From: a bacterium
GTDB taxonomy: Bacteria; Chloroflexota; Dormibacteria; Aeolococcales; Aeolococcaceae
DNA length: 34,735 nucleotides
Assembly: GCA_014874355.1 (NCBI GenBank)
Contig: JACWAJ010000043.1
Coordinates: 1 to 34,735, forward strand
Direction: 5' to 3'
The notes under the pieces are model-generated. The model was not told the origin of the DNA and ran no database searches. It saw only the letters and a program-made list of their open reading frames with translations. Made by a program: the position numbers and the translations under genes. Position 1 is the first letter of the stretch; each line of letters starts with the position of its first letter. Shown piece after piece: positions 15,497-24,170 of this stretch.

Positions 15497-16315
15497 GTGC
15501 GCCAGCACTGGTTCAGGGTCGGGACCGTTGACGTCACCACAACGGTGCTTATCACCGCACTTGCCACGGTCTCGATCTTCGTATACGCAATCGACCCCGG
15601 CCTGCTCGAACCGCTGGTCTTCTATTCGAACGGCGTGGCACCGGGCCAGGTTTGGCGGCTGCTGACCTGGCCGCTGACAAACGTCCCAGACATCTGGGTC
15701 GTACTCGGCATAGTCATGTTCTACTGGTTCGGACAGGGGCTCGAACAACTCCTCGGACGCACCCGGTTCCTGCATTTTTTGGTGATCCTGACCCTGGTGC
15801 CGGCTGCGGGAGACACGCTGTTTACGGTTCTCACGACGCATGCCGTCGCGAGCCTCACCACGCCTCTGGCCATAATCGGTGGCATCACATTCCTAGCCAG
15901 CGGCGTGGTCGTCGCCTACGCCGCCACCTACCCGACGGCCCGAGCCTTCTACGACATCCCGTTCTGGGCCCTGGCCGCCGTGATGCTCGGCCTCAGCGCG
16001 TTGCAGTACACCGGTACCCGCTCATGGGACTACCTCGTCTTTCTCTTGCTGATGGTGCTCACGGCACTGATCGGCGCCAGATCATTTGGCCTCAGCCGGC
16101 TGACCTGGATCCCCAAGCTCCCGCTGCCCGCCATCGTGAGCGGAGACAGGTCGAGAACCGAGGAGCGCCAACGCCGGCGCAAGACCAAGCTACGGGTGGT
16201 CCGTGATACCGAGATCAACCGTCTCCTAGACAAGATCGCCGCGCATGGGATCGAAAGCCTCACCCGCGAAGAACGCCACCGCCTCGACGAACACAGCCGC
16301 AACCGCGCGCAATAG
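15497..16315 (+). CDS. Rhomboid-like membrane protein, probably non-proteolytic
   Basis: A 272-aa protein with GTG start at 15497, two bases after the lgt stop. About six helices match the rhomboid fold (VWRLLTWPLTNVPDIWVVLGIVMFYWFGQGLEQLLGRTRFL). The position of the catalytic GxSG reads LASG, so a serine is kept but its first glycine is not. The last helix (YLVFLLLMVLTALIGARSFG) has no histidine for a Ser-His dyad. I therefore expect a derlin-like or otherwise inactive rhomboid. The soluble tail ends with INRLLDKIAAHGIESLTREERHRL, a helical module found at the ends of many bacterial rhomboids. It ends 6 bp from the convergent dnaE. Confidence 0.8.
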   Translation: MRQHWFRVGTVDVTTTVLITALATVSIFVYAIDPGLLEPLVFYSNGVAPGQVWRLLTWPLTNVPDIWVVLGIVMFYWFGQGLEQLLGRTRFLHFLVILTLVPAAGDTLFTVLTTHAVASLTTPLAIIGGITFLASGVVVAYAATYPTARAFYDIPFWALAAVMLGLSALQYTGTRSWDYLVFLLLMVLTALIGARSFGLSRLTWIPKLPLPAIVSGDRSRTEERQRRRKTKLRVVRDTEINRLLDKIAAHGIESLTREERHRLDEHSRNRAQ

Positions 16316-16321
16316 CGAAGA

Positions 16322-19300
16322 TTAGTTCCCGCGCCGGAACTTCTGCTCCAGCTGCGGCGCACGATTGCGCTTGACCTCCAGCCGGTAGCTTCCCGGACCG
16401 AGCAGCGCCTCGACCTCGCGTTCCAGTCCCACTCCCGGGTTGACACCGAACTCCTCGCCAAGTTCGATCTCATCGAAAGAATCAGGTCCCTCGACGTGCA
16501 GGACGACGACCACATCGCCAAGATGCCGGTCGACAACCGGACCCAACGCCGGAAGCACCGACGCATGTTCCTCACCCACTGTCAGATGGACCACGGCATT
16601 GCGGCGCCATGCCAGCAGGCGGGGGTCATCGAGCGCGTACACGGCTTCGGCGATGATCTTGGCCGGCGCGGCTTCAGGGTGTTCGCCATCGGACTGCGAA
16701 GTCGATCCGGGCGGTGGTTGCGCCGCCTCCACCTTGCCGCGCACCACGACGACGGAATCCGGTTTGAGTGTCGAGGCGCACTCCTCGAAGGTGCGCGCGA
16801 ACACCACAACCTCGCAATTTCCGGTCAGATCCTCGATCTGCAGGAACGCCATCCGCTGGCCGGTGGTGCTGCGTTTGGGAACGAAGGCACGAACATCGCG
16901 CACCGCACCACCGACTTGAACATACAGACCGTCGAGGTGTGCCCCCAACTCGCCGATCGCCGTATCCGTACGCTCCGCCAGCTTGCCGGCAACGCGACGC
17001 AGGGGGTGGTCGCTCAGGTACATGCCCAGCAATTCGCGCTCCCAGCCGAGGCGTGCCTCGTCGCCGGCCGGAGTGATACCGGCCACCGTACCCAGATCCT
17101 CCGAGTCACCACCGGGCACCGGCCCCATCGCCGCCTCGAGGCCCGAGGTGTCGCCGAACAGCGCGGTCTGCCCGGAGTCACGCTCACGGCGCAGTGCCGC
17201 ACCACGATCCATGGCCCGATCGAGGAGCGCCAGCATCAGCGCGCGCTCCCCCAGACAATCGCAGGCGCCGCTCCGAATCAAGGCTTCAAGCACCCGGCGG
17301 TGCAGTTCGCGCGTGCCGACGCGCAGGCAGAGGTCGAGCAGTGATTGGAAGGGACCACTCGCTTCGCGTTCCGCGATGATCGCCTCCACGACCTTCTCGC
17401 CGACATTCTTGATGACAGAAAGGCCGTAAAGAATCTCCTTCTTATCGGCATCACCCACGGCAAACCCGGCCGCCGAACGATTGATGTCAGGCGGCCGGAC
17501 CGTCAGGCCTCGCGCATGACAGTCGATGATTGTCGCCTTCACCTTGTCGAAGTCTCCGGCCTTGCTGTTGAGTAGCGCTGCCATGTACTCGAGCGGGTAG
17601 TTGGCCTTGAGGTAGGCCGTCTGGTAGGAGATCAGACCGTAGGCGACGGAGTGAGCCTTGTTGAAGCCATAGCCGGCGAAGTACGCCATGAGGTCGAAGA
17701 GTTCACCCGCAGTCTTCTCCGCAACCTGGCGCGCCACTGCCCCGGACACGAATTTTTCGCGCTGCTCGGCCATCTTTTGCTTGTTCTTCTTGCCCATCGC
17801 GGCACGGAGAATGTCCGCTTCACCCAGGGAGTAGCCCGCTACCGCCGAGGCGATCCGCATGACCTGATCCTGGTAGATGATGGTCCCGTGAGTTTCGGCC
17901 AGAATCGGCTCCAACTCGGGAAGCAAATAGGTGATCGGTTCTTCGCCACGCCGGCAGCGCATGTAGATGTCGATAACCCCACCTTCGATGGGCCCGGGGC
18001 GGTTGAGCGCCACGGCGACACCGAGATCTTCGAGGCTACGCGGCTGCATGTCGAGACAGATCCGCTTGGCACCCGATTGCTCCATCTGGAAGACCCCGTG
18101 AGTGTCCGCACGTCCAAGTAACTCGTAGGTTTTAGGGTCGTCGAGAGGAATCTGGTCGATGTCGATATCGATGTCGCAAGCCTGCTTGATGCTTTGCACC
18201 GCATCGTCGATGACCGAAAGGTTGGTCAAGCCCAAAAAGTCGATCTTGAGCAGGCCGATCTTGGAGACGCCGTTCATATCGAACTGCGTGACCGCACCCT
18301 CACGCTCGCCGCTCGTGTTGCGCGCCAGCGGAACGATGTTCATCAGCGGCTCACGACCGATGACAACCGCCGCGGCATGTGTCGACGCATTCCGGCAGAT
18401 GCCCTCCAGGCGTCGTGCATTGTCGACGACGCGTTTGGCCCAATCCTCGCCTTCGTACAGTTCGTGCAGTTCACGACTCTCGACAAGCGCCCGGTCGAGG
18501 GTGATGCCGGCCGTCTGGGGCACCAGCTTGGCCAGCCGGTCGACATCGGACAGCGGCACGTCGAGGGCCCGTCCGACATCGCGCAACGCAGCGCGTGCTG
18601 CCATGGTGCCGAAAGTGATTATCTGGGCTACTCGATCGCGACCGTACTTGCGCTCCGCGTACGCCAGCGCCTTGCCCCGGCGGCGATCGTCGAAGTCGAT
18701 GTCGATGTCGGGCATCTGGACGCGTTCGAGGTTGAGGAATCGCTCAAAGATCAACCCGTACCGGAGCGGGCAGATGTTGGTGATGCGCAGCACATACGCA
18801 ACCAATGAACCCGCCGCGCTGCCGCGACCCGGCCCAACCTGGACCCCCTCGCAACGAGCCGCCCGAATGAGGTCCCACACGATGAGGAAATAGGTGGCAA
18901 AGCCCGTCTGCGCAATGACGTCCAGTTCCATAGCCAGGCGCTCGCGCGCCTCGCGCGACGGGCTTTCGCCATAGCGTTCCTTCAGGCCTGTCTCGCACAG
19001 CTCGCGAAGATAGCCATCGGCATCGATGCCGTCTGGAATCGGGTGATATGTGGGCAAGAGGTTGTGCCCCAGATCCAGTTTCACATTGCAGCGCTGCGCG
19101 ACTGCCAAAGTGTTGCTGGCGGCTTCGCCATAGGCGGCAAAGCGCTGGCGCATCTCGGCGCCACTGGAAACGTAGAAATTCGGTCCGTGGAAACGGAAAC
19201 GCTTCTCGTCGCGCTGACGAGCGCCGGTCTGGATACACAGCAGGATGTCATGGGCCTCGGCATCCTCGGGGCGGATGTAATGGGCGTCCTGCGTGCAAAC

Positions 19301-19942
19301 CAACGGCAGCGACGTGCGTTGTGCCAACTCTGTAAGACCCGCGCGAATCGTGTCCTCGCCAGGAATGCCGTGGTCATGAAGTTCCAGAAAATAATTATCC
19401 GGACCAAGGATTTCCATGTGCTGACGCGCCACCCGTTCCGCCGCATCCATGTCCCCGGTCAGGATCGTCTGCGGCAGTTCACCGCCCATGCAGGCCGACA
19501 AACAGATGATTCCCTCAGCGTGTTCCGCCAGGAGTTCCTTGTCGATTCGCGGTCGCTGGTAGAACCCCTCCAGGTGCGCCTTGCTCACCAACTGCACCAG
19601 ATTGCGGTAGCCGGTGTTGTCACGCGCCAGCAGCACCAGGTGCCAGGGGTCGCGATCAATGCGCTGCTCTTTGTCATGACGCGAACGCTGGGCCATGTAG
19701 ACCTCGCAGCCGATGATGGGGTTCAGTCCCGCCTGGGTAGCCTCGACGTAGAAGTCGACAGCGCCGTAGAGCACGCCGTGGTCGGTGATACTGATCGCCG
19801 GCTGGCCGAGCGCCTTGGCCCGGGCCACCAGGTCGCCGATGCGAGCCGCCCCATCGAGCAGGGAAAACTCGGTGTGGGTATGCAGATGGACGAACGGGTC
19901 CGGCTCCACGAGTTCGGCGGCAGGAAGTGCATCGATAGCCAA
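16322..19942 (-). CDS. dnaE: DNA polymerase III alpha subunit
   Basis: The replicative DNA polymerase, 1206 aa. The start is a TTG at 19942 with AGGTGA just upstream; no other start suits the PHP domain, which begins at once (FVHLHTHTEFSLLDG). The PHP metal site looks complete: HLHTH, ITDHG, GCEVYM, WHLVLLARD, LSACMGGE, ELHDHG and QDAHYI. Intrinsic proofreading, as in mycobacterial DnaE1, is therefore plausible. Catalytic aspartates D412 and D414 are in MPDIDIDFDD (410-419), with the third in LLKIDFLGL. The thumb/fingers, HhH region and C-terminal OB fold (RAFVPKRSTTGQRMAFLQIED) follow. It is transcribed alone, facing the rhomboid-like gene. Confidence 0.97.
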   Translation of the reverse strand: MAIDALPAAELVEPDPFVHLHTHTEFSLLDGAARIGDLVARAKALGQPAISITDHGVLYGAVDFYVEATQAGLNPIIGCEVYMAQRSRHDKEQRIDRDPWHLVLLARDNTGYRNLVQLVSKAHLEGFYQRPRIDKELLAEHAEGIICLSACMGGELPQTILTGDMDAAERVARQHMEILGPDNYFLELHDHGIPGEDTIRAGLTELAQRTSLPLVCTQDAHYIRPEDAEAHDILLCIQTGARQRDEKRFRFHGPNFYVSSGAEMRQRFAAYGEAASNTLAVAQRCNVKLDLGHNLLPTYHPIPDGIDADGYLRELCETGLKERYGESPSREARERLAMELDVIAQTGFATYFLIVWDLIRAARCEGVQVGPGRGSAAGSLVAYVLRITNICPLRYGLIFERFLNLERVQMPDIDIDFDDRRRGKALAYAERKYGRDRVAQIITFGTMAARAALRDVGRALDVPLSDVDRLAKLVPQTAGITLDRALVESRELHELYEGEDWAKRVVDNARRLEGICRNASTHAAAVVIGREPLMNIVPLARNTSGEREGAVTQFDMNGVSKIGLLKIDFLGLTNLSVIDDAVQSIKQACDIDIDIDQIPLDDPKTYELLGRADTHGVFQMEQSGAKRICLDMQPRSLEDLGVAVALNRPGPIEGGVIDIYMRCRRGEEPITYLLPELEPILAETHGTIIYQDQVMRIASAVAGYSLGEADILRAAMGKKNKQKMAEQREKFVSGAVARQVAEKTAGELFDLMAYFAGYGFNKAHSVAYGLISYQTAYLKANYPLEYMAALLNSKAGDFDKVKATIIDCHARGLTVRPPDINRSAAGFAVGDADKKEILYGLSVIKNVGEKVVEAIIAEREASGPFQSLLDLCLRVGTRELHRRVLEALIRSGACDCLGERALMLALLDRAMDRGAALRRERDSGQTALFGDTSGLEAAMGPVPGGDSEDLGTVAGITPAGDEARLGWERELLGMYLSDHPLRRVAGKLAERTDTAIGELGAHLDGLYVQVGGAVRDVRAFVPKRSTTGQRMAFLQIEDLTGNCEVVVFARTFEECASTLKPDSVVVVRGKVEAAQPPPGSTSQSDGEHPEAAPAKIIAEAVYALDDPRLLAWRRNAVVHLTVGEEHASVLPALGPVVDRHLGDVVVVLHVEGPDSFDEIELGEEFGVNPGVGLEREVEALLGPGSYRLEVKRNRAPQLEQKFRRGN

Positions 19943-20104
19943 AGATCACCTGAAAACGCACGGTGCGAACGGATCACCTCCACCTAGTGCCCGGGGCGCG
20001 TTGGTGACGGCGAGAAGCTCCAAGTGTGACGCGTCGGCGAGTTGCAGCGTAGCGCCACCCCGGTTCGCGCGCCAGCCCGTGCGCTCGTGCAAAATGGACC
20101 GGAA

Positions 20105-21040
20105 GTGGACTTCATCACCGGCCTGCACGGCTCACTGGCAACCGTCCTGATCTGCGCCTTGCTTTTCATCGACGAGGCCGGCGTGCCCCTCCCCTTCGCC
20201 CCCAACGAGGTGCTGCTGGTTATCGCTGGCCTGCTGATCGCGTCGGGCTCGTTGCCGTGGTTCATCATCTACCCGCTTGCCGTGATCGCCATCCTCCTCG
20301 GCTGCCTCACCGGCTTCAGTTGGGCACGTGCAGTGGGACCCGACCAACTGCGTACCATTGCGTCACGGCTGCAGGCCCTCCGTGCGTATGACCGTGCCCG
20401 CGCACGGATGAGCCATGCCGACGTCCGCGCCGTCGCCGTGGCGCGCTGCCTCCCCGGAATTCGCGTCTACGCAACGCTCATCGCCGGCGCCAGCGAGATG
20501 CCGCGCAAGACGTTCATGCGGGCCGCCATTCCTGCGGCCATCGTCTGGACGGCCGTATTGCTCACCGCCGGCACTGCCGTGGGGGTGCCTGCGGTGGCGT
20601 TCTTTGGCCAGATCGAAAAACTCGCCATTTCCGGCGGCATTCTCGTACTACTGGGAATCGTGGCCTACCGCGCAGCCCGGCGTGCACCACGGCGGTGGCC
20701 CTCCGGTGAAGTGTTCTCCGGTATAGCTCCGTGGCACCGCGTCGTACTTGCGATCGCCCTTGACGCTAGCGTAGTCGCGGTTGTAGCAGCGGGGTTCGAC
20801 CGGATAACCCGCTCGTTCCTGCAATTCCGCATCCACAGCATCCTCTTCACCCAGGAACTGGACTCGTTGCTGATCCTCACCGCCGTGGCCATCAGCTACC
20901 TGGTGGGCAGCCGGCGCCAGAGGCGCGGGGAGACCGCCGGAGAACGTCTCTTCGCGGTCAGCTACGTTCGTCCTCGCCGGTTGTCACCCGAGGGTTCCCC
21001 CAAATCCCGATCGACCGGGGCCGAACCGTCCCCAAAGTGA
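20105..21040 (+). CDS. DedA-family membrane protein
   Basis: A DedA/VTT-domain protein, related to lipid scramblases and flippases that recycle undecaprenyl phosphate and other lipids. The amphipathic re-entrant motif FIDEAGVPLPFAPNEVLLVIAGLL and the later RCLPGIRVYATLIAGASEMPRKTFM (the conserved Arg-Pro-G segment) are diagnostic. Roughly six helices are seen. The C-terminal third (FDRITRSFLQFRIHS onward) is an extension with two further hydrophobic segments and a basic tail. The start is uncertain: GTG at 20105 gives MDFITGLHG; a TTG at 20042 would add 21 unlikely residues. Its stop overlaps the next gene as GTGA. Confidence 0.85.
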   Translation: MDFITGLHGSLATVLICALLFIDEAGVPLPFAPNEVLLVIAGLLIASGSLPWFIIYPLAVIAILLGCLTGFSWARAVGPDQLRTIASRLQALRAYDRARARMSHADVRAVAVARCLPGIRVYATLIAGASEMPRKTFMRAAIPAAIVWTAVLLTAGTAVGVPAVAFFGQIEKLAISGGILVLLGIVAYRAARRAPRRWPSGEVFSGIAPWHRVVLAIALDASVVAVVAAGFDRITRSFLQFRIHSILFTQELDSLLILTAVAISYLVGSRRQRRGETAGERLFAVSYVRPRRLSPEGSPKSRSTGAEPSPK

Positions 21041-21592
21041 AGCTGACGACCCGGCAGCGCGGAGTCCTCCTCTGTGCCGTGCTCGGCTCCGCCATCGTCT
21101 TTCTCTACCAGACCGTGGTCAGCGTGGCCCTGCCCAGCATCGGACGCCAGTTGCCACGGCTCTTCGTGAGCGTCCTCGAAGGCCGGTCATACGTCTACAT
21201 CGGCTATCTGCTGACCCTCAGCTCACTTCTGATCCTGGCCGGTGCGCTGAGCGACGCCTATGGTCGCCGGAGGATGTTCGGATGGGGTCTGGCGACCTCC
21301 GGAATTGCATCGCTGCTTTGCGGTCTGGCGCCAAACCTGGAACTACTCATTGTCTTTCGGGTTCTGCAGGGTGTCGGTCCGTCTGGCCATAAGCCCACTC
21401 AACCAGCCGGCTCACGGGGTTGGCGGCGTGCCTATCGCTCAACTCATCGACGCGACCAAGATTGCGTCAACTGACGCCTTCCACCTGGCGATGCTGGTGA
21501 GCGCCCTGCTCCTCTTGGCAGGTGCGGTTGCGAACGGCATTGGTATCCGCAATCAGCAAGACCGGAAAGGTTCTGCCGGCACAGTCCACTAG
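21037..21592 (+). pseudogene. MFS drug-type transporter with large internal deletion and frame change
   Basis: The first 115 codons (GTG start at 21037) are the N terminus of a 14-helix DHA2/EmrB-type MFS exporter: helix 1 with SVALPSIGRQL, the motif-A loop GALSDAYGRRRMF, and FRVLQGVG. At about 21380 the frame stops matching. The +1-shifted frame from there to 21592 gives SPLNQPAHGVGGVP and then ASTDAFHLAMLVSALLLLAGAVANGIGIRN, which looks like the last helix of such a transporter. Some 250-300 residues are missing between them. The gene is broken and not functional. Confidence 0.8.
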
Positions 21593-21595
21593 ACT

Positions 21596-23293
21596 GTGCT
21601 AATGCTGCTGCTTCTAGCCGTTCTCGTCCCTGTGCTGCTTGGCGTGGGTATCGCTTGGTCGCGACGCGCAAGAGGTGCGCCCCAGCCCGAGGCGGCAACG
21701 CAATCGGATACCGGATCGCACGGTACCGAGCAATTGCAAAGCGAGGCCAAAGCCCTCATCGACGCCGCCCGCGCCGATGCTCTGCGGCTGCGCAGCACAT
21801 CTCTCGAGGAGATTCAGGAACGGCAGCAGAGCCTGGACCTGCAGGAGGCCCTGATCGCCGAACGCGACCGTCTGCTGGGCAACCGCCACCACAGTTTCAT
21901 GCAGCATCGCCACTCTTACAAAGAGCGCCGGGCCGAACTGGACGCCCAGCGGGAAGAGATCGACCTGCGCCGCCAGGAGGCGACCGCACTCCTCGCCGAG
22001 CGAGCCGATCTGGCGCGCGAAGAGGCCGTCACGACCGTCCTCGATCGCATCTCGGCCGAGCTTGCCGCCGAACACCCAAGTCGTGTCGAGGCCGCAGTGC
22101 GTAGTCTTGACGACGACCCTGAGGTCGCCGCCCGAGGGCTGATCACCGCCGCGCTACAACGTCAGGATCAGGGCCACGCGGATGGAGTTCCACGATCTGG
22201 ACCGATCTCCCTCGAGGAGCTTGACGACCCAGCACGAGAGCAACTCGTCCTCACCCTCGAAGCCGTCGCCCTGCAGACCGCCACAGAACTGAACATTGAC
22301 ACCGAGCGCGCCCAGGCAGGCCTCCGCAGCCAGGATCCTCTGAGCCGTGAGGTGGCCCGCCAAGTGGCCACCGAGGTCTTGAGCCGCAAGCTTCAAGTCG
22401 AAGCGGTATCACCACTGATCCTCAAAACCCGCACTGAACTGGCCAAGAAGGTGGTACAGATAGGCGAACGGGCGCTGTGGGAGATGATGTTGGAGGGTCG
22501 GCCCGAACTCGCCGAACTCGTCGGAACCCTCCACTACCGTTTCTCCTACGGCCAGAACGCGTTGCTCCACTGCCAGGAGACCGGCTACCTCTGCGGCATC
22601 CTGGCGTCCGAACTTGGAATGAATCAGGAAGTCGCTCGTGAAGCCGGAATGCTCCACGACATCGGCAAGGCCGTCGACCATGACATCGAGGGATCGCACG
22701 CCATCATCGGTGGCTCGTTGCTTGAAATCCTCGGGACCAACACGGCAATCGTCCACGCCGTCAAGGCGCACCACTTCGACGAGGATCCGTCGACCGATCT
22801 CGCCATGCTGACCATTTGTGCTGACGCCATTTCGGCATCGCGCCCAGGAGCGCGACGCGACACGCTGGCCTCCTACCTGGCCCGTCTCGAACAGCTACAA
22901 GAGATCGCCACCCGCCATGAGGGCGTGGAACGGGCTTTCGCACTCCAGGCAGGACGTGAGATTCGCGTCGTCGTCAGCGCCACGAAGCTCAAGGACGACT
23001 CCCTCGGGAGGCTTTCGCACGAGATCGCCCGCGAGGTGGAGGCTGAGATGCAGTACCCCGGAGTGATCAAGGTGACGGTCATCCGCGAACTCATGGCGAC
23101 CGCCATGGCACCCGCCCAGGTCACTGCGGGAGTGGGGGCTGGGACGGATCCGTCAGCGCAATCGCAGGCCGGTCTCCCCGGCAACTCCCCAAGACGCCGG
23201 CGTCGAGGCGGCCGCAACCGCAAGAACAAGACGCCTGGCGACAGCCTCCAGGAGGAGGCGGAATCCGCCGAACAAGGGATCGTGCCGGAATAA
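21596..23293 (+). CDS. rny: Ribonuclease Y with aberrant KH region
   Basis: A membrane-tethered endoribonuclease that starts mRNA decay. It has an N-terminal membrane helix (residues 3-23), a long coiled coil to about 180, and an HD domain whose metal site is HDIGKAVDH (His354-Asp355). FSYGQNALLHCQE, DAISASRPGARR and the C-terminal QAGREIRVVVSA and YPGVIKVTVIRE are family hallmarks. The KH domain normally has the RNA-binding loop GREGRNIRA. Here the equivalent stretch (about 203-265, ISLEELDDPAREQLVLTLEAV) keeps the overall outline but not that loop. A basic tail (PRRRRRGGRNRKNK) might compensate. The start is GTG 21596 or ATG 21602. It directly follows the broken MFS gene. Confidence 0.93.
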   Translation: MLMLLLLAVLVPVLLGVGIAWSRRARGAPQPEAATQSDTGSHGTEQLQSEAKALIDAARADALRLRSTSLEEIQERQQSLDLQEALIAERDRLLGNRHHSFMQHRHSYKERRAELDAQREEIDLRRQEATALLAERADLAREEAVTTVLDRISAELAAEHPSRVEAAVRSLDDDPEVAARGLITAALQRQDQGHADGVPRSGPISLEELDDPAREQLVLTLEAVALQTATELNIDTERAQAGLRSQDPLSREVARQVATEVLSRKLQVEAVSPLILKTRTELAKKVVQIGERALWEMMLEGRPELAELVGTLHYRFSYGQNALLHCQETGYLCGILASELGMNQEVAREAGMLHDIGKAVDHDIEGSHAIIGGSLLEILGTNTAIVHAVKAHHFDEDPSTDLAMLTICADAISASRPGARRDTLASYLARLEQLQEIATRHEGVERAFALQAGREIRVVVSATKLKDDSLGRLSHEIAREVEAEMQYPGVIKVTVIRELMATAMAPAQVTAGVGAGTDPSAQSQAGLPGNSPRRRRRGGRNRKNKTPGDSLQEEAESAEQGIVPE

Positions 23294-23306
23294 CGAGGAC
23301 ACTGCC

Positions 23307-24131
23307 TCAGCCGGCGAGGAACTCGGTGATGGTCCGCGCGACAGCGACCGGATCCTCGTGGATGAAGACATGGCCGAGACCCTCGAACCAGTGATGCCTC
23401 GCGCCGGGAATACGCGACTCCAACATTTCGGCGTCAGACAGCGGAATAACCGCGTCCTCGGTACCGTGGAGGATGAGCGTCGGGATCCGAAGGGCAGCAA
23501 GTCGACCCGCCACATTGATCTCAGCGGTGGCCTGGTTCTGTGCCGAGTGAACCTTCGCACGCACAGGATGAGTTCCCCTTTCACGTGCCTCCCCATCGAT
23601 GAAGTCGGCATGCTCACGCAAGAAGCGTTCTGAGTAGAGGACAGTGGAGGCAATGCGATACGCGGCCTCGGGTGTACGCGTGCCCCGGCCCAGCAGCCGG
23701 TCGCGCGCCTCAGAACCGAACGAGACGATCGCCTTGCCACCCAGCGCCGTTGCCGCCAAGATCAGCCGGCGCACCCGATCCGGATGGTCGACTGCCAACT
23801 GCTGCGCGATACCGCCACCCATCGACACACCGAACACATCGACTTTGGCCTCCCCCTCCACAGCCTGCACCACCGACAGCGCATCGTCCACGAGTTGTGT
23901 CGAAGTCCAGGGTGGGTCGCTCATCCCCGATTCACCCAGACCGCGAGGGTCGTAGGTGATGACTCTCGAAAACGGCGTCAGATACGGGATAAGCGGGTCG
24001 AAGGTGCGACGCGACGTCCCCCATCCCGGAATGAGCAACAGCGCACAGCCGGCCGGCGTACCGCCTTTGTGGACCTCGACTGCCAGACGGACGCCATCTT
24101 GGGTTTCCACCCAAAGGTTCTCGTTAATCAC
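23307..24131 (-). CDS. Alpha/beta hydrolase
   Basis: A 274-aa alpha/beta-hydrolase-fold enzyme. The catalytic nucleophile is Ser103 in GVSMGGG. The oxyanion region is LIPGWGTS, the acid is Asp in LILHGTEDAVIP, and the histidine is in FEGLGHVFIHED. The cap region spans about 125-200. There is no signal peptide. Such proteins act as esterases, C-C hydrolases or lactonases, and the substrate cannot be told from sequence. It is divergent from mtaB, with 39 bp between the starts. Confidence 0.9.
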   Translation of the reverse strand: MINENLWVETQDGVRLAVEVHKGGTPAGCALLLIPGWGTSRRTFDPLIPYLTPFSRVITYDPRGLGESGMSDPPWTSTQLVDDALSVVQAVEGEAKVDVFGVSMGGGIAQQLAVDHPDRVRRLILAATALGGKAIVSFGSEARDRLLGRGTRTPEAAYRIASTVLYSERFLREHADFIDGEARERGTHPVRAKVHSAQNQATAEINVAGRLAALRIPTLILHGTEDAVIPLSDAEMLESRIPGARHHWFEGLGHVFIHEDPVAVARTITEFLAG

Positions 24132-24170
24132 GGCTGCAGAGCTTAAGCCCGAATACCCGATACTGGGGCA

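Noticed and set aside
19043-19987. 314-codon plus-strand frame opposite dnaE
   Set aside because: It lies antisense to the conserved PHP domain, which has clear motifs; there is no protein-like signature in this frame.
23286-23330. Rho-independent terminator between rny and the convergent hydrolase gene
   Set aside because: Only a 4-bp GAGG/CCTC stem can form and no T run follows.
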